Shown: positions 1 to 7,503, counted from the first letter of the stretch. The stretch is 7,544 nucleotides of DNA from an uncultured Chlorobiaceae bacterium (GCA_903838095.1 CAILXE010000252.1:1-7544), one strand, 5' to 3'. Numbers and translations are program-made. The notes: generated by a model from the sequence alone, not told the origin.

Positions 1-1
1 A

Positions 2-112
2 GAGACTCAGGGATTCAGCAGAAGGATTGAGGGAGAAGAGCTGAATATTTCCGGTACTTTTTACAATGTCGATGACTGGAGGCTGCGGCCTTCGGCAAAT
101 GTTGCACCATAG
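2..112 (+). CDS. 3' end of an unrecognised protein (partial, cut by window edge)
   Basis: Only one plus-strand frame is open from the window edge. It gives 36 codons ending in TAG at 110-112, and the other two frames hit stops within the first 45 bases. The visible tail is polar, includes the stretch FYNVDDWRLRPSANVAP, and shows no membrane segment or motif I recognise. It ends six bases before the ATG of the permease gene and lies in the same frame, so the two are probably co-transcribed. In peptide-transporter loci the neighbour is often a substrate-binding protein or another transporter subunit, but nothing in these 36 residues shows that. The function is unknown, and the call rests on the open frame and tight spacing alone. 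Confidence 0.5.
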   Translation, partial: ETQGFSRRIEGEELNISGTFYNVDDWRLRPSANVAP

Positions 113-114
113 GA
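111..114 (+). promoter_or_regulatory. Shine-Dalgarno-like AGGA for the permease gene
   Basis: AGGA overlaps the TAG of the upstream gene and sits four bases before the ATG at 119. This suggests translational coupling of the two genes. Spacing is shorter than ideal, so it may be a weak site. Confidence 0.4.
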
Positions 115-118
115 TGTT

Positions 119-1084
119 ATGCTGACTTATATTTTTAAAAGGCTTTTGATTGCGGTTCCACTTATTTTCGGTGTTCTGACCCTGACGTTTTTTATTATCA
201 GGCTTGCTCCGGGTGACCCGGCCGCCTTTTTTATTCAGCCGGGGATAAGCCCAAACGTCGCGGAGCAGATCAGGGCACAGTATGGCCTCAACGACCCGAT
301 ACCTCTCCAGTATGTCAAATGGCTTGGCAATGTGCTGCAGGGCGATTTCGGTCGCAGTTTCAGCAGGGCACAACAGCCGGTGTTTGATGTTATTGCCAGC
401 GCTCTACCAATAACCATGACGATTGCGCTGTTGACTCTTGTCGCAAATTTTATCTTCGGCATTCTCATCGGCATTATTTCAGCAGTGCGACAGAACACCA
501 TACTTGATCGATTTCTGACGGTAACTGCACTCTTTTTTTATTCAATGCCCGAGTTCTGGTTTGCATTGATGATGATTATTCTTTTTGCCCTGAAGTTTCC
601 CATTTTTCCAGCTTCCGGCCTCAACGAGATCGGCGCCGAAGGTTTCGGCCCGGTGGGGTTTGTGCTTGACCGCTTCTGGCATCTTGTGCTACCGGTTACA
701 GTGCTCAGTATCAACGGTGCAGCCGGCATTGCCCGTTATGTCAGAGGGAGCATGCTTGAGGTGATCCGCCAGGACTATATCCGGACGGCAAGGGCCAAAG
801 GGTTGCCGGAAAAGGTGGTGATTTTCAGACATGCGCTGCGAAACGCCCTTCTGCCGGTGATTACTCTTATGGGAAGCTCACTGCCCTTTATTTTCAGCGG
901 CGCGCTCTTTATCGAGGTGATTTTTGCTTTTCCGGGTATGGGACGGGTAACGGTAGAGGCTATATTTTCAAGGGATTATCCGCTGATTATTGCCAATACC
1001 TTTATTTCCGGTTCACTGATCGTGCTTGGAAATCTGTTTGCCGATGTGCTCTATGCGGTGGCTGATCCGCGAATAAAGCTCTGA
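119..1084 (+). CDS. ABC transporter permease, DppB/OppB family
   Basis: This is a 321-residue inner-membrane permease of the peptide/nickel importer type. Six hydrophobic segments fit the family: roughly residues 9-29, 98-122, 135-160, 187-205, 246-270 and 288-312. The N-terminus has the usual short cytoplasmic start, TM1, then RLAPGDP (28-34). The stretch around 54-82 (QYGLNDPIPLQY ... GDFGRS) is typical of DppB/OppB. The cytoplasmic EAA loop that docks on the ATPase is at about 219-249 (DYIRTARAKG ... RHALRNALLPV). FPGMGR (271-276) and the C-terminal ADPRIKL also match the family. Length is normal. The start is ATG at 119, with AGGA at 111-114 overlapping the upstream stop; the spacing of four bases is a little short. 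A DppC-type partner permease, binding protein and ATPases normally complete the importer; none follows here, so they must lie upstream or elsewhere. The substrate cannot be told from this subunit: peptides, nickel or other small solutes are all possible. Confidence 0.9.
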   Translation: MLTYIFKRLLIAVPLIFGVLTLTFFIIRLAPGDPAAFFIQPGISPNVAEQIRAQYGLNDPIPLQYVKWLGNVLQGDFGRSFSRAQQPVFDVIASALPITMTIALLTLVANFIFGILIGIISAVRQNTILDRFLTVTALFFYSMPEFWFALMMIILFALKFPIFPASGLNEIGAEGFGPVGFVLDRFWHLVLPVTVLSINGAAGIARYVRGSMLEVIRQDYIRTARAKGLPEKVVIFRHALRNALLPVITLMGSSLPFIFSGALFIEVIFAFPGMGRVTVEAIFSRDYPLIIANTFISGSLIVLGNLFADVLYAVADPRIKL

Positions 1085-1137
1085 ATGTTCCTTTGAGCAA
1101 TCGCTGTTACTCCTCGTCAACCTGAAATGTTTTCTGT

Positions 1138-2172
1138 TTGAGAATTGAATTGCTGAATACTCCTCCCGATGCCGTAGAGTCGAGGATCGATGAGCAGATA
1201 AGGCCGCTCCGCATGGATGATTTTGCAGGTCAGCAACGGCTGACCGATAATCTGAAAGTTTTTATTTCTGCGGCAAAAATGCGGGGGGACGCACTGGATC
1301 ATGTCTTGTTGTCCGGCCCTCCCGGCCTCGGCAAAACGACGCTGGCCTATATTATTGCTTCTGAAATGGGGAGCAGTATCAAGTCAACCTCAGGCCCCCT
1401 GCTCGACAAGGCTGGCAATCTTGCGGGACTTCTGACAGGGCTGCAGAAAGGGGATATTCTCTTTATTGATGATATTCACCGGATGCCGCCGACCGTTGAG
1501 GAGTACCTCTAGTCAGCCATGGAAGATTTCCGTATTGATATTATGCTCGACAGCGGCCCCTCAGCAAGGGCGGTTCAGTTGCGGATTGAACCTTTTACGC
1601 TTGTCGGCGCCACGACTCGTTCGGGACTTCTGACCTCTCCTCTCAGGGCAAGGTTCGGCATCAACAGCCGGTTTGACTATTATGCTCCTGAACTTCTTGA
1701 GGGAATCATTATCAGGGCATCAGGCATTCTTGGCATCGGCATTGAAGGTGAAGCCGCATCCGAAATTGCAGGACGCTCAAGGGGGACTCCCCGTATTGCC
1801 AACAGATTGCTTCGGCGAGCCCGGGACTTTGCGCAGGTTGATGGCATACCCGTCATCACAAAAGGGATTGCCATGAAAACCCTCGATTGCCTTGAAATTG
1901 ACGAGGAGGGGCTTGATGATATGGATAAAAAAATCATGGAGACCATTGTCAACAAGTTCAACGGCGGCCCTGTCGGAATTGCTTCTCTTGCTGTTTCTGT
2001 CGGGGAAGAGAGGGATACTATTGAAGAGGTTTATGAACCCTATCTTATCCAGGCAGGTTATCTGACAAGAACAACAAGGGGGCGGGTTGCCACTCGTCAG
2101 GCGTTTATCCGTTTTTCAACCGGTGGCGACAGTAATGACTATCCCTTGTTTGATGCAAAACCTGATCGCTAA
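1138..2172 (+). pseudogene. ruvB: Holliday-junction branch-migration ATPase RuvB, interrupted by an in-frame amber codon
   Basis: RuvB is the hexameric AAA+ motor that drives branch migration with RuvA during recombinational repair. Counting the stop as one residue, the frame spans 344 codons, the usual RuvB length, and aligns to the family throughout. Walker [10 protein letters not shown] is at 60-68, Walker B ILFIDD at 107-112, sensor 1 GATTR at 157-161, and SPLRARFG with the arginine finger at 167-174. Sensor 2 GTPR is at 216-219, and the C-terminal winged helix covers about 290-320. Codon 125 is TAG (1510-1512), between VEEYL and SAMEDF, exactly where RuvB has a conserved tyrosine; TAT or TAC to TAG is one base. 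The frame continues intact after it. The normally invariant Walker B glutamate of DEIHR is aspartate here (DDIHR), and RTPRGR reads RTTRGR. The start is TTG at 1138, 15 bases after an in-frame TGA, with no clear ribosome binding site. It could be a decaying gene, a sequencing error, two separate polypeptides, or a suppressed amber. Gene identity is certain; functional state is not. Confidence 0.85.
1510..1512 (+). other. In-frame TAG replacing the conserved Tyr codon of ruvB
   Basis: The codon lies between CTC (Leu) and TCA (Ser) in the ruvB frame. Upstream, GAGGAG at 1498-1503 resembles a ribosome binding site, and the next in-frame ATG is at 1519, seven bases after the stop. Reinitiation there is conceivable but the spacing from GAGGAG (15 bases) is long. 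Confidence 0.9.
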
Positions 2173-3664
2173 ATCCCTGGTTATCGCACTGATACTGCTT
2201 TCAGCATGTTTTTCCAGCTCTCTTTTGTCCGGCAGCCCCATGGCGCCGGATTCCCTCTCTGATGCCACAGAAAGAGAGGTCGTGGCAGCATCGCTGCAGA
2301 GCGCAAAAGGTGACTACCGTGGAGCAGTTGACCGTTATCAAAAGCTTCTGACTGCCCATCCCTCAGAGGCAGCTTTTCATTATGCGCTTTCCAAAGCCTA
2401 CCTCAGTCTTGGTGTCCCCGATTCTGCTCGTCTGTACAGCGAAAAAAGCGTTGCGCTTCAGCCAGGGAACAAATATTATCTGAGATTGCTTGCAGAAATC
2501 TCTCATCAGACGCATGATTACCGTCGGGCAATTGAGATTTATCAACAGCTTGTGGCTCTTGAACCCGGAAACACAGAGCCACTTTCCGCACTTGCGCTGG
2601 AATATCTTGTTGCCGATCAGCAGGAAAAAGCTCTTGCCGTTTTTCAGGATTTGTCAAAACTCGATCCGAAAAATGAAATCATCCTGAATCAGGTGCTGTT
2701 TATGGAGCTCAAGCTTGCCCGCTATCAGGATGCGATCGGTACGCTGACGGAACTCATTCAGCGGAGCGATGGAAAAGAGAAGCTGAGTCTTTCTCTTGGT
2801 GAGCTTTATCTGCAAACGGGCCAGCACGATATGGCAGTCAAGACCTTCAGGGAGCTCGTGCAGAATAATCCGCGTCTTCTTCCGGCATGGCTCGGATTGT
2901 TCGATGCTGCCGTACAGTCCAGAAACCGTAACGCTTTTCGTGACGATCTGAATCTGTTTTACAATACCAGCGAGATAAGCCTTGATCAGAAAATCGGTCT
3001 TGCTCAATTCTTTGCAGCGCGTTCAGCGCGAGACAGCTTTTCTGCCGAACCAGCCTTTGCCATGATCGATGAAATGAGACGACGATATTCATCGGTGAGC
3101 GGGGTAACCTTCAAGTTGCAGGTGGTGGAAGGCGAACTGCTGTTTCATACGGGCAAGGTTAAAGAGGCGCTACGGCTTCTTGAAAAGATCATCCCCTCGA
3201 AAAAAGCGAACAAAAAGAATGACCTTGATCTGCACGGCCGCAGTATTCTTGCCTTATGTTACGACACACTTGGTTATACCCAAAAAAGCATTTCTCTCTA
3301 TGAGGCCATTCTTCGGCTTGAACCCGGCAATCTTCTTATGATCAATAACCTTGCCTATGTTCTTGCCGGACAGGGAAGAGAGCTTCAGCGAGCCAGAACG
3401 CTGGCGATGAAAGCGGTTGCGGCGGAGCCTGCCAATGCGGGCTATCTCGACACGCTGGGCTGGATCTTCTTCAAAATGGGTGAGTATGAAAAAGCGGCAG
3501 AACTTCTGGAAAAAGCAGTTGAACTGGACTCACAGGAACCTGAAATATCAGACCATCTCAGTCAGGTTTATGAGAAGCTTGGGAACAAACAGAAGGCTAT
3601 GGAGATGAAAGAGGTGACGAAAAAACTCAAGGCAAAGCAGTCGGCAGTTTCTGTCGGGCAATAA
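2135..3664 (+). CDS. TPR-repeat lipoprotein
   Basis: This is a 509-residue tetratricopeptide-repeat protein, probably anchored to the envelope as a lipoprotein. The N-terminus has a basic residue (K13), a hydrophobic core and the lipobox LLSAC, with cysteine 25 as the predicted lipidation site. About ten TPR units of roughly 34 residues follow, near 45-110, 112-210, 213-246 and 330-500, with a degenerate stretch at about 247-330. Clear units include DYRRAIEIYQQLVALEPGN (128-146) and GEYEKAAELLEKAVELD (449-465). TPRs form helical scaffolds that hold partner proteins; no catalytic domain is visible and the partner is unknown. I chose ATG 2135 because GGTGG lies at 2122-2126, eight bases upstream. 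ATG 2153 would also keep the signal peptide but has no ribosome binding site. The frame is open back to a TTG at 2087 inside ruvB, but that would put 16 extra polar residues before the signal. The gene overlaps the end of ruvB by 38 bases in another frame, suggesting coupling. Confidence 0.85.
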   Translation: MTIPCLMQNLIAKSLVIALILLSACFSSSLLSGSPMAPDSLSDATEREVVAASLQSAKGDYRGAVDRYQKLLTAHPSEAAFHYALSKAYLSLGVPDSARLYSEKSVALQPGNKYYLRLLAEISHQTHDYRRAIEIYQQLVALEPGNTEPLSALALEYLVADQQEKALAVFQDLSKLDPKNEIILNQVLFMELKLARYQDAIGTLTELIQRSDGKEKLSLSLGELYLQTGQHDMAVKTFRELVQNNPRLLPAWLGLFDAAVQSRNRNAFRDDLNLFYNTSEISLDQKIGLAQFFAARSARDSFSAEPAFAMIDEMRRRYSSVSGVTFKLQVVEGELLFHTGKVKEALRLLEKIIPSKKANKKNDLDLHGRSILALCYDTLGYTQKSISLYEAILRLEPGNLLMINNLAYVLAGQGRELQRARTLAMKAVAAEPANAGYLDTLGWIFFKMGEYEKAAELLEKAVELDSQEPEISDHLSQVYEKLGNKQKAMEMKEVTKKLKAKQSAVSVGQ

Positions 3665-3681
3665 CGTGATCATCTCAAAGA

Positions 3682-3717
3682 AAACAAAAACGGCAGGAGT
3701 TCCTGCCGTTTTTGTTT
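3682..3717. terminator. Bidirectional rho-independent terminator
   Basis: A perfect 17-bp inverted repeat (arms 3682-3698 and 3701-3717, two bases between) has a GC-rich core, CGGCAGGA / TCCTGCCG. The core is flanked by AAAAA on the left and TTTTT on the right. A hairpin with the tetraloop AGTT and a U tract forms from either strand. It sits 17 bases after the TPR gene stop and 22 bases after the convergent nifJ stop, so it serves both genes. Confidence 0.93.
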
Positions 3718-3739
3718 AAAGGTGTTGTGACTCAAAAAG

Positions 3740-6700
3740 CTACTTGAGTTCTCCAAACGTCCGTGCTGCGAGGTATTCGTAGTGAGCCCAGCGAGCGTCA
3801 ACATCTTTCTGGATGGCGGCATAGTACTCTTCTGCAAGAGCGGGATGGCTCTTTTTCAGCATTCTGAAGCGGTTTTCCATATCGAGGAACTGTGCGACAG
3901 GTATTTTTGGCTTTTTCGAGTCAAGCATCAGCGGATTTTTTCCTTCAAGCAACCGCTCAGGATTGTAGCGATAGAGTATCCAGTGTCCGGAATCAACAGC
4001 GGCTTTCTGATTATCGAGTGCCGTTGACATGTTGATACCCTGGGCGATACAGTGTGAATATGCAATGATAATCGAGGGGCCATTGTACGCTTCAGCTTCA
4101 AGAAATGTTTTCAATGTCTGCTCATCTCGGGCACCAAAGGCAACTGAGCCAACATAGGCATTTCCATAGCTCATGGAGATCATGCCAAGATCTTTTTTGG
4201 TCACCGAACGTCCGGCAGTCGCAAACTTGGCTACCGCCGCCTTTGGCGTTGCCTTTGATGCCTGTCCTCCGGTGTTTGAATAGACCTCGGTATCGAGCAC
4301 GAGAAGATTGACATTTTTGTTGCCAGCCGTTATATGGTCAACACCACCATAGCCGATATCATAAGCCCAGCCATCACCACCAACTCCCCAGACGCTCTTT
4401 TTCACAAGCATATCCGCCAGCGAAAGCAAATTTTTGGCATCAGAAGAGTTGATATGACTGAGTTTCTCCTTAAGAATCGCCACACGCTTTCTCTGCTCGA
4501 AAATTTCCGGTTCATTGCGTTCCGATGCCTCAAGTATCTCCGTAGTCAGCGTATCGCCGATTTCCGCAGACATTCTTTTTAAAAGTTCACTGGCATATTC
4601 ACGCTGCTTGTCAATCGAAATTCTGAAGCCAAGCGCAAATTCAGCGGTATCTTCAAAAAGCGAGTTTGACCATGCCGGCCCAAGCCCGCTGGCATTGGTT
4701 GTATAGGGTGTTGTGGGAAGGTTTCCGCCGTAGATGGACGAACAACCTGTTGCATTGCCGATAACCAGGCGGTCACCGAACAACTGTGTCATGAGTTTGA
4801 TATACGGAGTTTCGCCGCAACCCGAACAAGCGCCTGAAAATTCAAACAGAGGCGCCTGAAGCTGCTGTTCCTTGATCAGCTTGATATTGATGTTGTTGCG
4901 GTCAAAGTCAGGTATGTTGACAAAATAGTTCCAGTTGTCAACCTCATTGTCGCGCAGCGGAATCTGCGGATTCATGTTGAGAGCTTTTTTCCCCGGATTT
5001 TTTTTATCTCTTCCTGGGCAGACATGTGCGCACACTTCGCATCCGGTACAATCCTCCGGAGCAATCTGGATGGTGTACATCTTTCCTTCCCAACTGGCGC
5101 CCTTTGCTTCAATGGATTTAAAGGTGTGCGGGGCGTTGCCAAGGCAATTCTGATCATAGACCTTGACACGGATTGCTGCGTGAGGGCATACCAGCGTACA
5201 TTTTGCGCACTGGATACAGACATCCGGTTCCCACACGGGAATTTCGTCAGCAAGATTTCGTTTTTCAAATTTTGAGGTACCAGTGGGATACGTGCCATCT
5301 GCCGGCAGTTCGCTGACAGGAATATCATCTCCATTACCGGAAATGATTCTGGCCAGAACATTGCAGACAAAATCAGGCGCCTCACCCACAATCGGCTGGC
5401 GAAGTTCTTTTGCGCTGTCGGCAACAGAGCCAATCGTCACCTGATGCAGGTTCGAGAGAGTATTGTCTACGGCCTGTATATTCTGGTTGACAACGTCATC
5501 ACCTTTTTTCCCGTATGTCTGTCGGATGGACGTCTTGATTTTTTCCACAGCCTCTTCACGCGGCAGCACCCCGGATATGGCAAAAAAGCAGGCCTGCATG
5601 ATGGTGTTGATACGCTGGCCCATACCACTCGTGTGAGCAACCTTATAGGCGTCTATGGTATAGAGATTTGCCTCTTTCTGGATCAGATGCTCCTGAACAA
5701 TTTTCGGCAGTTTGTCCCAGAGTTCTTCTGCCCCAAAAGGGGAGTTCAGCAGCAGCGTGCCGCCTTTCTTGAGATATTTAACCAGATCAACCATTTCAAG
5801 AAAGACCCAGTGATGACAGCCGATAAACTGTGCCTCGCTAATCAGGTATGCGGACCGAATTTCATTGGGGCCAAACCGGAGATGTGATGTGGTAATTGAG
5901 CCAGCCTTCTTTGAATCGTAGACAAAATAACCCTGGGCATAGTTTGGGGTATTTTCACCAATAATTTTTATGCTGTTTTTATTCGCGCCGACGGTGCCAT
6001 CCGAACCAAGCCCGTAAAAGAGAGCCCGGAACATCTCGTCCGGCTCAATTGAGAACGTTGAGTCAACCTCAAGACTTGTATTGGTCACATCATCATTGAT
6101 GCCGACCGTGAAGTGGTTTTTCGGTTTCTCTTCGCTCAGATTGTCGAAGACAGCCTTGACCATTGCTGGGGTAAATTCTTTGGATGAAAGGCCATACCGG
6201 CCGCCGACGACGGTGGGAACGGTTTTGATCAATCCATTCTGGACGCCTTCATGAAGGGCGTTGACGATATCAAGATAGAGCGGTTCACCTGCGCTGCCGG
6301 GCTCCTTGACGCGGTCAAGAACGGCAAGAGAGGTAACTGTGGTCGGGAATGCCTTGACAAAGCGCTCAATATCGAAGGGACGGAAAAGGCGGGCATGGAT
6401 AACGCCAACTTTTTCTCCCTGTTTGTTGAGATATTCCATGGTTTCACGGGCGGTTTCAACCCCGGAACCCATCAGAACAATAACACGGTCTGCATCAGGA
6501 GCGCCGTAGTATTCGTACAGTTTATAGTGGCGACCGGTGAGTTCACCAAATTTCTCCATCACCTTTTCAGTGATTTCGGGGCAGGCATTGTAATAGCTGT
6601 TGACCGTCTCTCTGCCCTGGAAATAGACATCAGGATTCTGTGATGTACCCCTTATCACCGGAGCGTCGGGGGTGAGGCGCCGGTTGCGGTGGGCAATGAC

Positions 6701-7297
6701 CAGGTCGTCGCTGATCATCTCCTTTATTATGGCATCATCGACGATTTCGATTTTGGAGATCTCATGGGATGTTCTGAATCCGTCAAAAAAATGAAGGAAA
6801 GGAACTCTTGAAGCAAGGGTGGCTGCGGCTGTTATCAAAGCCATATCCATAACCTCCTGAACAGAACTTGAAGCCAGAATGGCAAACCCTGTTCCCCGGA
6901 CAGACATGACGTCGCCATGATCGCCGAAAATGGAGAGCGCCTGTGCGGCAAGAGAACGTGCCGAAACGTGTATGACACAGGGTGAAAGCTCGCCCGCAAT
7001 TTTATACATATTCGGAATCATGAGCAGGAGACCCTGTGCTGCGGTAAAGGTTGTTGTCAGCGCACCAGTCTGCAACGCGCCATGAACGGCGGCGGCGGCT
7101 CCAGCCTCACTCTGTAATTCATCAATTTTTGGAATGGTACCCCAGATGTTCTTTTTTCCCTCTGTTGACCATGCCTCGGAATACTCCCCCATCGGTGATG
7201 CCGGAGTAATCGGGTAGATACATATAACTTCGCTGGTTCGATAAGAGATATGAGCTAAAGCTTCATTTCCCTCCATTGTTTTATAAGTCCGGCTCAT
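3740..7297 (-). CDS. nifJ: Pyruvate:ferredoxin (flavodoxin) oxidoreductase / pyruvate synthase
   Basis: This is a complete single-chain PFOR of 1185 residues. It converts pyruvate + CoA to acetyl-CoA + CO2 + reduced ferredoxin in the cytoplasm, or runs in reverse as pyruvate synthase. Key residues fall where the Desulfovibrio africanus enzyme has them, as I recall its numbering. T31, E64 and R114 (substrate and thiamine diphosphate contacts) have identical numbers. C-terminal sites are offset by exactly 12: cysteines 824, 827, 852 and 1083 for the proximal [4Fe-4S] cluster, and D975, T1003 and V1005 for Mg2+. The ferredoxin-like domain has two CxxCxxCxxxCP motifs, C694-C704 and C750-C760, for the other two clusters. 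GVGGDGWAYDIG (about 971-982) is the thiamine diphosphate motif. The chain ends about where D. africanus begins its extra oxygen-protecting tail. ATG at 7295-7297 is chosen because AGGTGA precedes it by eight bases and MSRTYKTMEGNEA is the usual N-terminus; the frame stays open to 7420, but those 41 residues look unrelated. It ends in TAG. No key residue is missing. Confidence 0.97.
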   Translation of the reverse strand: MSRTYKTMEGNEALAHISYRTSEVICIYPITPASPMGEYSEAWSTEGKKNIWGTIPKIDELQSEAGAAAAVHGALQTGALTTTFTAAQGLLLMIPNMYKIAGELSPCVIHVSARSLAAQALSIFGDHGDVMSVRGTGFAILASSSVQEVMDMALITAAATLASRVPFLHFFDGFRTSHEISKIEIVDDAIIKEMISDDLVIAHRNRRLTPDAPVIRGTSQNPDVYFQGRETVNSYYNACPEITEKVMEKFGELTGRHYKLYEYYGAPDADRVIVLMGSGVETARETMEYLNKQGEKVGVIHARLFRPFDIERFVKAFPTTVTSLAVLDRVKEPGSAGEPLYLDIVNALHEGVQNGLIKTVPTVVGGRYGLSSKEFTPAMVKAVFDNLSEEKPKNHFTVGINDDVTNTSLEVDSTFSIEPDEMFRALFYGLGSDGTVGANKNSIKIIGENTPNYAQGYFVYDSKKAGSITTSHLRFGPNEIRSAYLISEAQFIGCHHWVFLEMVDLVKYLKKGGTLLLNSPFGAEELWDKLPKIVQEHLIQKEANLYTIDAYKVAHTSGMGQRINTIMQACFFAISGVLPREEAVEKIKTSIRQTYGKKGDDVVNQNIQAVDNTLSNLHQVTIGSVADSAKELRQPIVGEAPDFVCNVLARIISGNGDDIPVSELPADGTYPTGTSKFEKRNLADEIPVWEPDVCIQCAKCTLVCPHAAIRVKVYDQNCLGNAPHTFKSIEAKGASWEGKMYTIQIAPEDCTGCEVCAHVCPGRDKKNPGKKALNMNPQIPLRDNEVDNWNYFVNIPDFDRNNINIKLIKEQQLQAPLFEFSGACSGCGETPYIKLMTQLFGDRLVIGNATGCSSIYGGNLPTTPYTTNASGLGPAWSNSLFEDTAEFALGFRISIDKQREYASELLKRMSAEIGDTLTTEILEASERNEPEIFEQRKRVAILKEKLSHINSSDAKNLLSLADMLVKKSVWGVGGDGWAYDIGYGGVDHITAGNKNVNLLVLDTEVYSNTGGQASKATPKAAVAKFATAGRSVTKKDLGMISMSYGNAYVGSVAFGARDEQTLKTFLEAEAYNGPSIIIAYSHCIAQGINMSTALDNQKAAVDSGHWILYRYNPERLLEGKNPLMLDSKKPKIPVAQFLDMENRFRMLKKSHPALAEEYYAAIQKDVDARWAHYEYLAARTFGELK

Positions 7298-7305
7298 ACT
7301 GGCAG

Positions 7306-7311
7306 TCACCT
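7306..7311 (-). promoter_or_regulatory. Ribosome binding site of nifJ
   Basis: AGGTGA on the minus strand lies eight bases upstream of the ATG at 7297. It decides the start in favour of a 1185-residue product over the longer open frame reaching to 7420. Confidence 0.8.
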
Positions 7312-7428
7312 GATTTGTATTGATGAAAGGGGTGCGTAACTCTGCAGTGTGCTGATATGTGAGCAACGAAGCAACTGTAAAAGTTGAGAAAGAGAGTTCC
7401 ATTCGTAGCCCGAAAAGCAAATCAATGC

Positions 7429-7434
7429 GTTATA
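7429..7434 (-). promoter_or_regulatory. Possible -10-like hexamer TATAAC upstream of nifJ
   Basis: TATAAC on the minus strand follows a T-rich stretch (about 7437-7449). No good -35 hexamer lies 17 bases further upstream, so this is only a weak promoter guess. It would give a leader of about 130 bases. Confidence 0.25.
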
Positions 7435-7503
7435 AAAGATATTAAAAAAAATGATTTTTGTTAAATTTAAGGGAACCTCTAAAAAGTCTTTTTTGATACA
7501 TGT

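Noticed and set aside
1085..1137. Terminator or promoter between the permease gene and ruvB
   Set aside because: No hairpin, -10/-35 pair or strong ribosome binding site could be seen in these 53 bases.
1510..1512. TAG as a pyrrolysine codon
   Set aside because: Pyrrolysine is confined mainly to methylamine methyltransferases and needs pylT/pylS; the site in RuvB is a Tyr and other TAGs here act as stops.
1680..1961. 93-codon minus-strand open frame inside ruvB
   Set aside because: It is the complement of well-conserved RuvB sequence, serine- and methionine-rich as expected of a shadow.
4972..5433. 153-codon minus-strand open frame within nifJ
   Set aside because: It is out of frame with a strongly supported gene, resembles no family, and its cysteines come from the shifted cluster motifs of nifJ.
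5444..5887. 147-codon plus-strand open frame opposite nifJ
   Set aside because: It is antisense to conserved PFOR sequence, has no ribosome binding site or recognisable domain, and is typical of shadow frames in GC-balanced genes.
6251..6643. 130-codon plus-strand open frame opposite nifJ
   Set aside because: It is an antisense shadow of the PFOR domain II region, with no independent coding signs.
7298..7420. N-terminal extension of nifJ by 41 residues from TTG at 7420
   Set aside because: The added residues do not resemble PFOR, the start has no good ribosome binding site, and AGGTGA sits correctly before the ATG at 7297.
7480..7493. AAAAAG / CTTTTT inverted repeat as a terminator
   Set aside because: The stem is pure A-T with almost no loop, so it would not form a stable hairpin.
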